Numbered from the stretch's first letter, positions 26,351-34,670 are shown. The stretch: DNA of 64,000 bases from Candidatus Aquabacterium excrementipullorum (GCA_019112875.1 DXIO01000010.1:1-64000); one strand, 5' to 3'. A program made the numbers and translations. Notes: generated by a model not told the origin, from the letters alone.

Positions 26351-27106
26351 TCACATCGATGCCTGGGATGCCTGCGACGCCGCCGTCTCGGGCTGCTTGA
26401 TGCACTTGCGCTCGGGCGCGCCGAAACCCCAGCGGATGGCAGCTTCGCCCTGGTGTTCCCACAGGCTCTCGTTGGTGCCGGTGTAGCGCGCGCCGCTGGC
26501 GCTGGGCGCGGCCAGCATCAGCGCGGTGCGCTCGCCCTGGCGCGCGAGCAGCGAAGGTGGTTCGGTCTTGAAATAGTCAACCACGACCTTGTTGGGCGGG
26601 TTGTCGTCGCACACGTAGGTGACGGGGCCGATGCTGTCGACCAGGCGGTAGCGTGCCTGCAGTTCGATGATGCGGTGCCGGTAGCTGGCCTGCACACAAT
26701 CCAAGCGGTCAGTGGCCTTCCAGCAGCCGTCGCGGGCCTGGCGCCACCGGCTTTGCTCGACCGCCAGCACGGGCGGCTGCTCGTTGCCCACCTTTTTCAG
26801 CGCCTGGGCGTAGAAGCCGTCCATGGACTTGTCCAGGGCGCGCAGGCCCTCGTCCTGGCAGATCATCTCGGGGATGTTGCCGGGGCGGGCCTGGGCGCAG
26901 GTGCCTGTCCTGGACACGGAGGACGCCGCGCTGGGCGCGGTGACCGGTGTGGACGGCGCCACGGTGGGCCCGGGCGTGCGCGAAGGGTAGGGCGCGGAGG
27001 GCGATGCCACGCCACCCGTCTGTGCCAGCAAGGGCGCGCACATCAGTGCCAGGCTCACGCAAGCCGCCAGTGGGGCCGGGCGTGGGTGCCAGCGCGGGAG
27101 GGGCAT
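26351..27106 (-). CDS. Exported lysozyme-inhibitor-like protein, LprI-like plus MliC-like domains
   Basis: Protein of 251 residues with a signal peptide (MPLPRWHPRPAPLAACVSLALMCAPLLAQ region). The middle part has the LprI/DUF1311 pattern: Cys, Ile-Cys-Gln-Asp-Glu, ALDKSMDGFY, then SRWRQARDGC. The C-terminal part has the MliC pattern: a YVCDD strand, a receptive strand ending in LMLAAPSASGARYTG, then LWEHQGEAAIRWG and a final Cys. In both known families these domains inhibit c-type lysozymes or act as envelope factors. The domain fusion is uncommon. It lies 93 bases downstream of the nucleotidyltransferase-like gene, far enough for a separate promoter. Confidence 0.7.
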   Translation of the reverse strand: MPLPRWHPRPAPLAACVSLALMCAPLLAQTGGVASPSAPYPSRTPGPTVAPSTPVTAPSAASSVSRTGTCAQARPGNIPEMICQDEGLRALDKSMDGFYAQALKKVGNEQPPVLAVEQSRWRQARDGCWKATDRLDCVQASYRHRIIELQARYRLVDSIGPVTYVCDDNPPNKVVVDYFKTEPPSLLARQGERTALMLAAPSASGARYTGTNESLWEHQGEAAIRWGFGAPERKCIKQPETAASQASQASM

Positions 27107-27199
27107 CGTGCATCTCCAAGGTCGATGTCTTGATGGCCTCCAGCATAGTGCGATCGGCGCCAGCCCGCCACGCCGGCATCGGCGCGCCCTTGCCGTGGC

Positions 27200-27751
27200 T
27201 CAGTGCTGGGGCAGCCCGCGCTGAAACCAGGCCTCGTCCTCGTCGATCAGCTGACGGGCCTTGTCCGCCTCTTGCTGGTCGAAGAACTCCATGCGCTGCA
27301 GCCGCGAGCGCACGATGGGCATGGACACCACGCTGGCGCGCAGGCCGGCGCGGATCCAGCGGCGGTCGCGCGGCTCGCCACGGGCGTACTTGGACAGGGC
27401 CGCGTCGTTCGGGTCCAGGCACCAGGCCTTGACCCCTGGCCCCGACACAGCGTTCAGGCGGGCCTCCCAGCCCTCGGGCAGGCTGGGTAACGCGGGCGAT
27501 ACTGGGTCGATGAAGCAGCCGGTGCTGCGGTGCCGCGGCGAGTGTTCGCCCAGCTCGCCCTGCACGTCGAAGATGCGCTCCGGGTCGGCGCGGGTGTAGC
27601 AGGCCACGTCGTTGGACATGGCCATCTCGTGCGGCACCTCAAAGTTCTCTTCGAGCGCCAGGATGGACAGGCTGCCGACGACGATGTAGTCGGTCTGCCC
27701 GGACAGGGCGCTGGCCTCGGCCAGCAGATCGAGCATGGTCTTGAGCTTCAT
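27200..27751 (-). CDS. DUF6036-like nucleotidyltransferase-fold protein, probable toxin of a toxin-antitoxin-like pair
   Basis: Protein of 183 residues. YIVVGSLSILAL (22-33) followed by SNDVACY (46-52) fits the nucleotidyltransferase core in which Gly-Ser is followed by an acidic residue; Asp48 is kept but the usual second acidic residue is replaced by Ala-Cys. The C-terminal LDPNDAALSKYARGEPRDRRWI block is typical of the DUF6036/AbiEii-like families. The start overlaps the stop codon of the Phd-like gene (ATGA), the normal order antitoxin then toxin. Role as a toxin is inferred from this pairing, and the loss of an acidic residue leaves catalysis in doubt. Confidence 0.65.
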   Translation of the reverse strand: MKLKTMLDLLAEASALSGQTDYIVVGSLSILALEENFEVPHEMAMSNDVACYTRADPERIFDVQGELGEHSPRHRSTGCFIDPVSPALPSLPEGWEARLNAVSGPGVKAWCLDPNDAALSKYARGEPRDRRWIRAGLRASVVSMPIVRSRLQRMEFFDQQEADKARQLIDEDEAWFQRGLPQH

Positions 27752-28215
27752 GGTGCGTGGTCTCCGATCCAGGGGGAGTTGCGGCGCAGGGCCGGGCCCC
27801 AGCCGTCAAGGTCGTCCACGATGAGCCGGGCGATCTGCCGTGGGGGCTTGGCGAGGATGTCCGACCAGCGCTGCACGTAGTCGCTGCTGCACAGCTCGTC
27901 GGCCTGCCAGAACGCGACCGTGGCGCGGGCCTTGGTGATGAGCTGGTCACGCTGGGGCTGAGGCAGCGTGAGCAGGTCGATGGCGATGCGCTGGTGCCGG
28001 ATCAGGCGCTCGTGCTCGGCCACGGCCTGCTGCAGGCGGGCCAGGCGGCGCTCGGTCTGCCGATCGGGCTGGGCCTGCATCGCGGCGAAGTGACCGGGCG
28101 TGAGCACGATGGCCTGCACCTTGCGATGCCGCTCGACGGCCACGGGGCCTTGCTCGGCCGCCTTGAGCAGCTCGCCGAAGTGCTGCTTGGCCTCGGTGGA
28201 GGTGAATTGGCGCAT
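27748..28215 (-). CDS. Phd/YefM-like antitoxin with an extra C-terminal domain
   Basis: Protein of 155 residues. Residues 1-46 have the Phd/YefM fold signature (FTSTEAKQHFGELLKAAEQGPVAVERHRKVQAIVLTP). The remaining 110 residues form a mostly helical region not found in ordinary antitoxins of 80-90 residues, with a Gln/Arg-rich helix (75-115) and a C-terminal part containing IARLIVDDLDGWGP. The start lies two bases after the UdgX stop codon with GGAGGAGG upstream, so it appears to be translated from the same transcript as the repair genes. It overlaps the following gene by four bases. Confidence 0.7.
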   Translation of the reverse strand: MRQFTSTEAKQHFGELLKAAEQGPVAVERHRKVQAIVLTPGHFAAMQAQPDRQTERRLARLQQAVAEHERLIRHQRIAIDLLTLPQPQRDQLITKARATVAFWQADELCSSDYVQRWSDILAKPPRQIARLIVDDLDGWGPALRRNSPWIGDHAP

Positions 28216-28217
28216 GC

Positions 28218-29798
28218 TCAGGCCTCCTCCATGGCAAGCGATGGTGTCAGCACGGGGCTGGCCAGGCGCAGGTGCGCGACCCAGCGCTGGCGCAGGGCGG
28301 CTTGCATGGCCGGATCCGAGCGCAGGATGGCGGCGGGGTGGCGCACCACCAGCACGGGCAGGCCATCGGCGCGGCGCAGCCAGCGGCCTTCATGCTCGGC
28401 CACGGCCAGATCGGGCCCCAGCAGGCTGCGCGCGGCCGTGGCGCCCAGGGCCACGATGGCCTGGGGCCGCACGCTCTGGATCTCGGCTTCGAGCCACTCC
28501 AGGCAGGCCAGGGCCTCGCGCTGGGCCGGCGTCTTGTGGATGCGGCGCTTGCCGCGCCATTCGTACTTGAAGTGCTTGACGGCGTTGGTGAGGTAGAGCT
28601 GCTCGTGAGGCCAGTGCAGTTCGTCGAGCGCCGCGCGCAGCAACTGGCCGGCCGGGCCGACGAAGGGGCGGCCTTCGAGGTCCTCGCGGTCACCGGGTTG
28701 CTCGCCGACCAGCATCAAAGGCGCGCCGAAGGGGCCTTCGCCCCAGACGGTCTGCGTGGCGTGGGCGGCATGGGCGCAGTGGGTGCAGCGCGCGGCCAGC
28801 GTCTGGCAGGTGGTGAGCAGGGCTTGGGCTTGGGCGATGTCGGTGGTCGTGGTGGCGGTAGCGGGCGCCGTGTTGGCCGGCGCATGGCTGCGGGCCGGGC
28901 GTGAGGCCAGCACAGCCTGGGCACTGGGCGCCATGCGGTGTTCAGCCTCGGCCACCATCGTGGCGGCGCGCTGCGGCGCCTCGGCCAGCAGCGTGGAGAT
29001 GGTGGAAGCTTCCGGCAGGTTCTTCCAGTAGCGCACGGGCATTTCGCGGCGCATGGCCGCCACCTTTACGCGGGCCGGGTTGAAAATGCTGCGGTAGTAG
29101 GTCAGCCACAGCTCGTCGCCATCGTCGAGTGCCAACGCAGGCGCCGCTGCGCGAGAAGCGCCGGGCGCGAACTGCAGCGACCGCCGGTCCCAGGCCACGC
29201 AGCCGCGCGGCGTGAAGATGGACCAGCGCATGGACGCGAAGCGTCTCGCAAAAAAAGGCGCGGCCGCCCGCACGATGTGGTGCGCTGGCTCGAACCAGGC
29301 CACGTGCTGCTCGCCGTCTTCATCGCGCACGGGTTTGAAGCGCACAAAGGCGTGCATCTTGTGGATCTCGCGGCGCACCTGGCGCGCCATGCGTTCGAGC
29401 GCGATGCGGTCCGGGTCCAGCGTGTCCTGCCAGGCGCGCCGGTCGGCATGCAGGCGGGCGGCCAGATGGTGCAGCAGGGTGAAGCGCTGCGGGTCGTCGT
29501 GCAGGGCGGCGGTGTCGGCCAGGGCTTCGAAGTCGGCAGGCCAGGGCTGCGTGGACGCGGCTTGGCCAGCGCCGTGCGAGGCAGGCACGGCATATGCGCC
29601 GGCGGGGCCGGGCTCATGGCAGGCGAGAGGCAACGGGGTCTCATCGCCCGTCGGTGCGCCGAACAGATTTTTCTGCTCGGTCGAAGCACCCACGTGCCAC
29701 AGCACGTCGTCGGGCGATGCGTTGGCGCGCACGAGTTGCCCCAGCGCGCGCAGCACGCCGGCGGTGTCGTCGGGGCGGTCGAGCTGGATCCTCACCAT
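28218..29798 (-). CDS. udgX: UdgX-type uracil-DNA glycosylase with N-terminal DUF4130 domain
   Basis: Protein of 526 residues. The N-terminal half (about 1-290) has the DUF4130 character, and the C-terminal half is a family-4-like uracil-DNA glycosylase. Motif 1 is GEQPGDREDLEGRPFVGPAG (365-384). The UdgX-specific insertion KRRIH is at 417-421, with His421 at the place of the histidine that bonds covalently to the abasic site after uracil removal in mycobacterial UdgX. The motif RHPAAILR is at 486-493. Such proteins excise uracil and stay cross-linked to the DNA. It overlaps the radical SAM gene by seven bases. The start at 29798 (MVRIQLDRPD) is preferred to longer readings inside that gene. 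Confidence 0.9.
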   Translation of the reverse strand: MVRIQLDRPDDTAGVLRALGQLVRANASPDDVLWHVGASTEQKNLFGAPTGDETPLPLACHEPGPAGAYAVPASHGAGQAASTQPWPADFEALADTAALHDDPQRFTLLHHLAARLHADRRAWQDTLDPDRIALERMARQVRREIHKMHAFVRFKPVRDEDGEQHVAWFEPAHHIVRAAAPFFARRFASMRWSIFTPRGCVAWDRRSLQFAPGASRAAAPALALDDGDELWLTYYRSIFNPARVKVAAMRREMPVRYWKNLPEASTISTLLAEAPQRAATMVAEAEHRMAPSAQAVLASRPARSHAPANTAPATATTTTDIAQAQALLTTCQTLAARCTHCAHAAHATQTVWGEGPFGAPLMLVGEQPGDREDLEGRPFVGPAGQLLRAALDELHWPHEQLYLTNAVKHFKYEWRGKRRIHKTPAQREALACLEWLEAEIQSVRPQAIVALGATAARSLLGPDLAVAEHEGRWLRRADGLPVLVVRHPAAILRSDPAMQAALRQRWVAHLRLASPVLTPSLAMEEA

Positions 29799-31165
29799 GC
29801 CGTCACCTGGGAGGATGGCGCAGCCGACGCCATGGCGCCCGGCGCTGCCGCCACGACAGCATCGTCGAACAGCGAGGCTTGCGATGCCGCCGGGGCAACA
29901 GGGGTAGCAGGGCTCGCCGCCTGCCTGGCGCCACGCCCCTGCACCTTGGCCGCCAGCGCCTGGGCGTCCGGCCCGGGCCGGTGATCCGGCAGGCACACGA
30001 AAGCCAGCACGCGGCGCGAGGCCGCGCGCAAGCGCTCCACATCGGCGCGGCGCAGCTGGCGCACGCGGCGCGCGGCCAGCAGCTTGTCGACCGAGGCCAC
30101 GCCCAGCCCCGGCACGCGCAGCAGCATCTCGCGCGGCGCGCGGTTCAGGTCCACCGGGAAGCGCTCGGGGTGGGCCAGCGCCCAGGCCAGCTTCGGGTCC
30201 ATGTCGAGCGAGAGCATGCCCTGCTCGGTGGTGACCAGCTCCTGCTCGTCGAAACCGTAGAAGCGCATCAGCCAGTCGGCCTGGTACAGCCGGTGCTCGC
30301 GCATCAGCGGCGCGGCCTGTGCGGGCAAATCAGCACTCGCATGCGGGATGGGGCTGAAGGCCGAGTAGTACACGCGGCGCAGCGCGTAGTTGCGGTACAG
30401 GCTCACGCTGGTGGACAGGATCTGCCGGTCGGTGGACGCATCGGCCCCGACGATCATCTGCGTGCTTTGCCCGGCGGGCGCGAAGGCCGGCGGCGCGGGC
30501 GCCTTGGCGGGGCGGCCGGCCGCGGCGCGCACTTGCGTGGCCTGCTGTTTGGCTTCACGGTGATCGTCCAGCGCCAGGCGGATGCGCGCCATCGAGCGCT
30601 TGATGCCGGTGGCGTCCTTCTCGGGCGCGAGCGAGTGCAGCGACTGCACCGTGGGCAGCTCGATGTTGATGCTGAGCCGGTCGGCGAACAGGCCCGCGCG
30701 CGCGACGAGGTCGGCGCTGGCATCTGGAATCGTCTTGAGGTGGATGTAGCCGCGGAAGTGGTGCTCCTGCCGCAGGCGGCGCGCCACCTCGATCACCTGC
30801 TCCATCGTGTAATCGGGGTTGCGGATGATGCCGGAGCTGAGGAACAGGCCCTCGATCAGGTTGCGCTTGTAGAAATCCAGCGTGATCGACACCACCTCGT
30901 CGACCGTGAAGCGGGCGCGCGGCGTGTTGCTGGATTCGCGGTTGACGCAGTACAGGCAGTCGTAGATGCACCAGTTGGTCAGCAGCAGCTTGAGCAGTGA
31001 GATGCAGCGGCCATCGGGCGCATAGCTGTGGCAGATGCCCATGCCCTCGGTCGAGCCGAGGCCGACACCATCGCTGGCGTCCCGGCCGCCCGCGCCCGAC
31101 GATGCACACGAGGCGTCGTACTTGGCCGCATCGGCCAGGATGGCGAGCTTGCGCTGGAGTTGCAT
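29792..31165 (-). CDS. Putative DNA modification/repair radical SAM protein (UdgX partner)
   Basis: Protein of 457 residues. The radical SAM cluster is Cys66-x3-Cys70-x2-Cys73 (CIYDCLYC). A C-terminal helix-hairpin-helix-like stretch, PREMLLRVPGLGVASVDKLLAARRV, suggests DNA binding. The family is known as a genomic partner of UdgX proteins, but its reaction is not established. A perfect LexA box overlaps its promoter 20 bases upstream of the start. It heads a four-gene run with UdgX, the Phd-like protein and the nucleotidyltransferase-like protein, all with overlaps or gaps under three bases. Confidence 0.88.
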   Translation of the reverse strand: MQLQRKLAILADAAKYDASCASSGAGGRDASDGVGLGSTEGMGICHSYAPDGRCISLLKLLLTNWCIYDCLYCVNRESSNTPRARFTVDEVVSITLDFYKRNLIEGLFLSSGIIRNPDYTMEQVIEVARRLRQEHHFRGYIHLKTIPDASADLVARAGLFADRLSINIELPTVQSLHSLAPEKDATGIKRSMARIRLALDDHREAKQQATQVRAAAGRPAKAPAPPAFAPAGQSTQMIVGADASTDRQILSTSVSLYRNYALRRVYYSAFSPIPHASADLPAQAAPLMREHRLYQADWLMRFYGFDEQELVTTEQGMLSLDMDPKLAWALAHPERFPVDLNRAPREMLLRVPGLGVASVDKLLAARRVRQLRRADVERLRAASRRVLAFVCLPDHRPGPDAQALAAKVQGRGARQAASPATPVAPAASQASLFDDAVVAAAPGAMASAAPSSQVTAW

Positions 31166-31181
31166 GGCAGGGCTGTCTGGA

Positions 31182-31211
31182 TGAATACTGTATTTATGTA
31201 CAGTATATCAA
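31182..31211 (-). promoter_or_regulatory. Sigma-70 promoter of the radical SAM-UdgX operon
   Basis: Read on the minus strand, TTGATA (31211-31206) as -35 and TATTCA (31187-31182) as -10 are separated by 18 bases, and the LexA box fills the spacer. The start codon lies 17 bases past the -10 element, which implies a very short leader. The gap to the upstream LysR gene is only 62 bases, so this is the natural place for the promoter. Confidence 0.6.
31186..31205 (-). promoter_or_regulatory. LexA (SOS) box
   Basis: The minus-strand sequence TACTGTACATAAATACAGTA has CTGT-N8-ACAG with flanking TA on both sides, a near-perfect match to the proteobacterial LexA operator. It lies between the -35 and -10 elements, where LexA would block RNA polymerase. 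It predicts DNA-damage induction of the whole four-gene unit. Confidence 0.88.
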
Positions 31212-31227
31212 TCCGTTTGTGGCCTGC

Positions 31228-32157
31228 CTAGCTGAGGTGGTTACCGTCTGTGGCCCAGGGGGCTTGGGCGAAGTGCCCCGCCAGGTACTCGATCAGCGCC
31301 TGCACCCGTGCCGGCTTGGCACGCCCTGGCGGCATCACGATGTGCAGCGCGATCGGCGGCACCTGCCACTCGACCATCGTCGTCACGACGCGGCCGGCGC
31401 GCAGGTCGTCCCAGGCCAGGAACTCGGGCTGGATGGCCAGGCCCAGGCCCGCGCGCAGGGCGGGCACCAGCGCCTCGGCGTTGTTCACGCGCAGGCTGGA
31501 GGGCACCACCTGGCCGAACTCGCCCTTCTTGCGGTGCATGAAGCGCCAGGCCTCGCCCGAGCGCTCGTTGGCGTAGCGCAGCGCGCGGTGCTGCGCCAGT
31601 TCACGCGGGTGTGTGGGGTGCCCGTGCTGCTTGAAATACGCCGGCGCGCCCACCAGCAGCAGGCGCACCGCGCACAGGCGCCGCGCCAGCAGGCTCGAAT
31701 CGGGCAAAGACGAGATGCGCAGCGCCAGGTCGTAGCCCTCGGCCACCACGTCGATCTGCTCGTCGCTGAAGTGCAGGTCCAGCGTCACGTCGGGGTGGCG
31801 GCGCATGAACTCGGGCAGCGCCGGGCCCAGGTGCGTCACGCCGAAGGACATGGGCGCGGCGATGCGGATGGTGCCGCGCAGGCTTTTCGATTGCTCGGTG
31901 ACCTCGGCCTCCACCGCCTCGCCCTCGGCCAGGATGCGCGTGGCGCGCTCCAGCGCGGCCTGGCCGCTGGCCGTGAGCGACATCTTGCGCGAGGTGCGGT
32001 GGAACAGCGTGGTCTTGAGCCGCTGCTCCAGCCGCGTGATGGCCTTGGACACCGTGGGCTGCGAGATCGCCAGCTCGTTCGAGGCCTTGGCGAAGGAGCC
32101 CGTTTCGGCCACCTTGGCGAAGATGGCCCAGGCTTCCACATCCGGCAATTTGCTCAT
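31228..32157 (-). CDS. LysR-type transcriptional regulator
   Basis: Regulator of 309 residues. The N-terminal winged helix-turn-helix is clear (AKVAETGSFAKASNELAISQ, then PTVSKAITRLEQRL). The rest is a LysR substrate-binding domain of the CrgA/DsdC-like group that recognises itself by SLRGTIRIAAPMSFG. Divergent from a pirin gene with 111 bases between, so it probably controls pirin and itself. The effector is unknown. Confidence 0.9.
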   Translation of the reverse strand: MSKLPDVEAWAIFAKVAETGSFAKASNELAISQPTVSKAITRLEQRLKTTLFHRTSRKMSLTASGQAALERATRILAEGEAVEAEVTEQSKSLRGTIRIAAPMSFGVTHLGPALPEFMRRHPDVTLDLHFSDEQIDVVAEGYDLALRISSLPDSSLLARRLCAVRLLLVGAPAYFKQHGHPTHPRELAQHRALRYANERSGEAWRFMHRKKGEFGQVVPSSLRVNNAEALVPALRAGLGLAIQPEFLAWDDLRAGRVVTTMVEWQVPPIALHIVMPPGRAKPARVQALIEYLAGHFAQAPWATDGNHLS

Positions 32158-32175
32158 GTCAATTTTGGAATGAAT

Positions 32176-32193
32176 TGTTTTCCATGTTTTCTA
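32176..32193. promoter_or_regulatory. Tandem nine-base repeat in the LysR/pirin intergenic region
   Basis: TGTTTTCCA is followed directly by TGTTTTCTA in an AT-rich stretch 18 bases ahead of the LysR start and 76 bases ahead of the pirin start. It could be a LysR contact site, but no palindrome supports it. Confidence 0.3.
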
Positions 32194-32268
32194 TTCTCTT
32201 ATGAATCGCAACTCTCTACAGTGAACACATCGCGCCAAACAAAGCGCCCAACACACTGGAGAAACATC

Positions 32269-32970
32269 ATGATCGAACGTCGCCCCTTCGAGAGCCTTGG
32301 CGGTGCCAACCACGGCTGGCTCAATGCCAAGCACCACTTCTCGTTCGCCGATTACCACGACCCGGCCCGGGTGCATTGGGGTGCCCTGCGGGTGTGGAAT
32401 GACGACACCATTGCCCCCGGCACCGGCTTCCCGCCGCATGGCCACTCGGACATGGAGATCATCACGTATGTGCGTGAAGGCGCCATCACCCATGAGGACA
32501 GCCTGGGCAACCGTGGCCGCACCGAAGCCGGCGATGTGCAGGTGATGAGCGCGGGCACCGGCGTGCGCCACTCCGAGTACAACCAGGAGCCGGGCGTGAC
32601 CAAGATCTTCCAGATCTGGATCATCCCGGACCGTGAGCGCGCTGCGCCATCGTGGGGTGCCAAGCCCTTCCCGAAGGGCGAGCGCTCTGGCCAGTTCGTG
32701 GCACTGGCCAGCGGCCTGCCGGGTGACGAGGATGCGCTGCCCATCCGCACCAACGCCAGGGTGCTGGGCGCCACGCTCAAGGCCGGCCAGACGGTCGAGT
32801 ACACGATCGGCAAGGACCGCCGGGGCTACCTGGTGCCGGCGGCCGGTGAGGTGGAGATCGACGGCGTGCGCCTGGAGGCCCGTGACGGCGCAGCCATCCG
32901 CGACGTGGAGACCTTCCGCGTCACGGCGCTGTCGGATACCGAGCTGGTGCTGGTGGATTCGGCGGCTTGA
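32269..32970 (+). CDS. Pirin family protein (YhaK-like)
   Basis: Bicupin protein of 233 residues. Metal ligands of the N-terminal cupin are visible in FPPHGHSDMEIITYV (two His and a Glu) and GTGVRHSEYN. The C-terminal cupin is less conserved. Pirins of this type are cytoplasmic; some are quercetin dioxygenases and others redox sensors, so the exact role is open. It is divergent from a LysR gene, a common pairing. Its last 50 bases overlap the convergent PepSY gene. Confidence 0.88.
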   Translation: MIERRPFESLGGANHGWLNAKHHFSFADYHDPARVHWGALRVWNDDTIAPGTGFPPHGHSDMEIITYVREGAITHEDSLGNRGRTEAGDVQVMSAGTGVRHSEYNQEPGVTKIFQIWIIPDRERAAPSWGAKPFPKGERSGQFVALASGLPGDEDALPIRTNARVLGATLKAGQTVEYTIGKDRRGYLVPAAGEVEIDGVRLEARDGAAIRDVETFRVTALSDTELVLVDSAA

Positions 32971-34603
32971 CTCGCGGGCCGGCCGCCACCTGCGCGGCCT
33001 GCTTGCGCTTCTTCTGCTGTCGCTTGCGCAAGGTCTGCCATTCCAGCTTCAGCCGCTTCGTGCCCAGCACCACCGAGGTGCCGCCCAGCACGATGCCCAT
33101 CAGCACCCAGGGCAGCATCCACGCGTCCCAGACGGGGCGCTGGTACAGCCAGCCGACATCCCAGTGGTGCAGCGCCGAGTACAGCCAGCGGTAGACGCGG
33201 CGGCTGCGGTCCTGCTGGGTCAGCACGCGGCCATCGAGCGGGTCGATGTACAGGCGCGTGCCGACGCTGTCGTCCAGCTCGACGCGCAGCACGGGCAATG
33301 GGCGCTCCACCGTGGTCTGGTGATGGCGCGGGTAGTAGTAGCTGTCGTAATCGGTCTGCAACTCGTGCGACTTGGGCTGTGCGCCGGGGCGCCACGATGT
33401 CAGTGAGGCCAGCACCTGGTCCTGCCCGATGGCCGTGGCCGCGCCCGGCACCGCCACGGCGCTGCGCTCGCCATCGGCGGTGGTGCCGAGCAGCACGGCC
33501 TGCGTGCCCAGGTGGCGCCAGGCCAGCTCCACCGGTGGCTGGCCCGAGGCCGTGCCGGTGCCCGAGGCCAGAGGGCCGGGCTGCCAGGCGAGCATCGCGG
33601 CCGGTGCCTGGCCGCCCTGGAAGCGCGCCAGATCCTCACGCCCCGGATTGGCTGGCGACACCAGCTGCCACGGGTTGGTGTTGAGGAAGCCGCTGAAGGC
33701 CCACATCAGCGCGAAGCTGCCGCCGATCAAACCCACCCAGAAGTGCCAGGTGTTCCAAACATCGCGGTAGGGGTGCACGCGGCCCTGGCTGTAGGTCTCG
33801 CGGCCGCCCCAGCCCGGCCGCCAGCGCTGCCAGCCAATGATGAGGCCCGTGATGCACGCGGCCACGGCGATGGCGCCCAGCCAGGCCTGCACGTCGGAGC
33901 GGTACTGGCCCAGGCCGATGCTGTCCATCGGGCGCAGCAGGTGGATCCAGTTGCCTGTCCAGTACAGGCCACGCTCGAAGGCGGTGGTGTCGCGCACGAC
34001 CTCGCCGGTGCGGGCCGAGACCAGCAACTCGCGCCCCGTGTCGCCCACGGCGAAGCGGTGGAAGGGACGCAGGTTGGCCTGGTTGCGCACGCCGCTGTCC
34101 TGCGGGCCGGTGTCGAGATGGCGCACGGCGGCCGCATCGGCCTCGGGCCGGTCGGCATCGAGCGTCAGCCACTCGCGGGCGACGCGCGCGGCCTCGTCCA
34201 CCTGCACCTGGTGCAGCGAGCCGTCCAGCGCGGACAGGGCCAGCTTGCGGCCCTGGCTGTCATCGACCAGCCACAGCGGCACGCCGGCCTGGCGCACCAG
34301 GCGCGCCTCGGCGATGGTGGCCTGTCCGGGCCTGGCGGCATCGGCCTTCTCGTCGGCCTCGCCACGTTCACCCTTGGGCGCGGGCAGCTTGAGGCGCGCG
34401 GCCTCGCTGCGTTGCCAGGCCTCGCCCAGGCTGAGCCAGCCGGCCTGTGGATCGACCGGCGCACGGTGTGCCAGCTGTTCGGTGCGCCCCAGGGCCGAGG
34501 GGCTGGCGTACATGGTCACCAGGCCCGAGGCGAACCACACCAGCATGAACAGGGCCAGCAGGATGCCGCCCCAACGGTGGATCTGGTAGAGAAGCTTCTT
34601 CAT
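32921..34603 (-). CDS. PepSY-associated transmembrane protein
   Basis: Inner-membrane protein of 560 residues. The first helix (LLYQIHRWGGILLALFMLVWF region) has the conserved RWxG of PepSY_TM proteins, and further helices occur near the middle and the C-terminus (WVLMGIVLGGTSVVLG). Large periplasmic PepSY-like regions lie between. Proteins of this type accompany ferric-siderophore uptake or membrane electron transfer in other bacteria. AAGGAG precedes the start. It is the last gene of a seven-gene minus-strand unit, 67 bases after the haem lipoprotein gene. The C-terminal tail is rich in Lys, Arg and Pro and overlaps the pirin gene. Confidence 0.85.
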   Translation of the reverse strand: MKKLLYQIHRWGGILLALFMLVWFASGLVTMYASPSALGRTEQLAHRAPVDPQAGWLSLGEAWQRSEAARLKLPAPKGERGEADEKADAARPGQATIAEARLVRQAGVPLWLVDDSQGRKLALSALDGSLHQVQVDEAARVAREWLTLDADRPEADAAAVRHLDTGPQDSGVRNQANLRPFHRFAVGDTGRELLVSARTGEVVRDTTAFERGLYWTGNWIHLLRPMDSIGLGQYRSDVQAWLGAIAVAACITGLIIGWQRWRPGWGGRETYSQGRVHPYRDVWNTWHFWVGLIGGSFALMWAFSGFLNTNPWQLVSPANPGREDLARFQGGQAPAAMLAWQPGPLASGTGTASGQPPVELAWRHLGTQAVLLGTTADGERSAVAVPGAATAIGQDQVLASLTSWRPGAQPKSHELQTDYDSYYYPRHHQTTVERPLPVLRVELDDSVGTRLYIDPLDGRVLTQQDRSRRVYRWLYSALHHWDVGWLYQRPVWDAWMLPWVLMGIVLGGTSVVLGTKRLKLEWQTLRKRQQKKRKQAAQVAAGPRVKPPNPPAPARYPTAP

Positions 34604-34670
34604 GGGTGCTCCTTGGGTGATCTGTGTCTGGCGTGGTGTGACGAGGTGGATCGCGCCGGATACCCGATGG

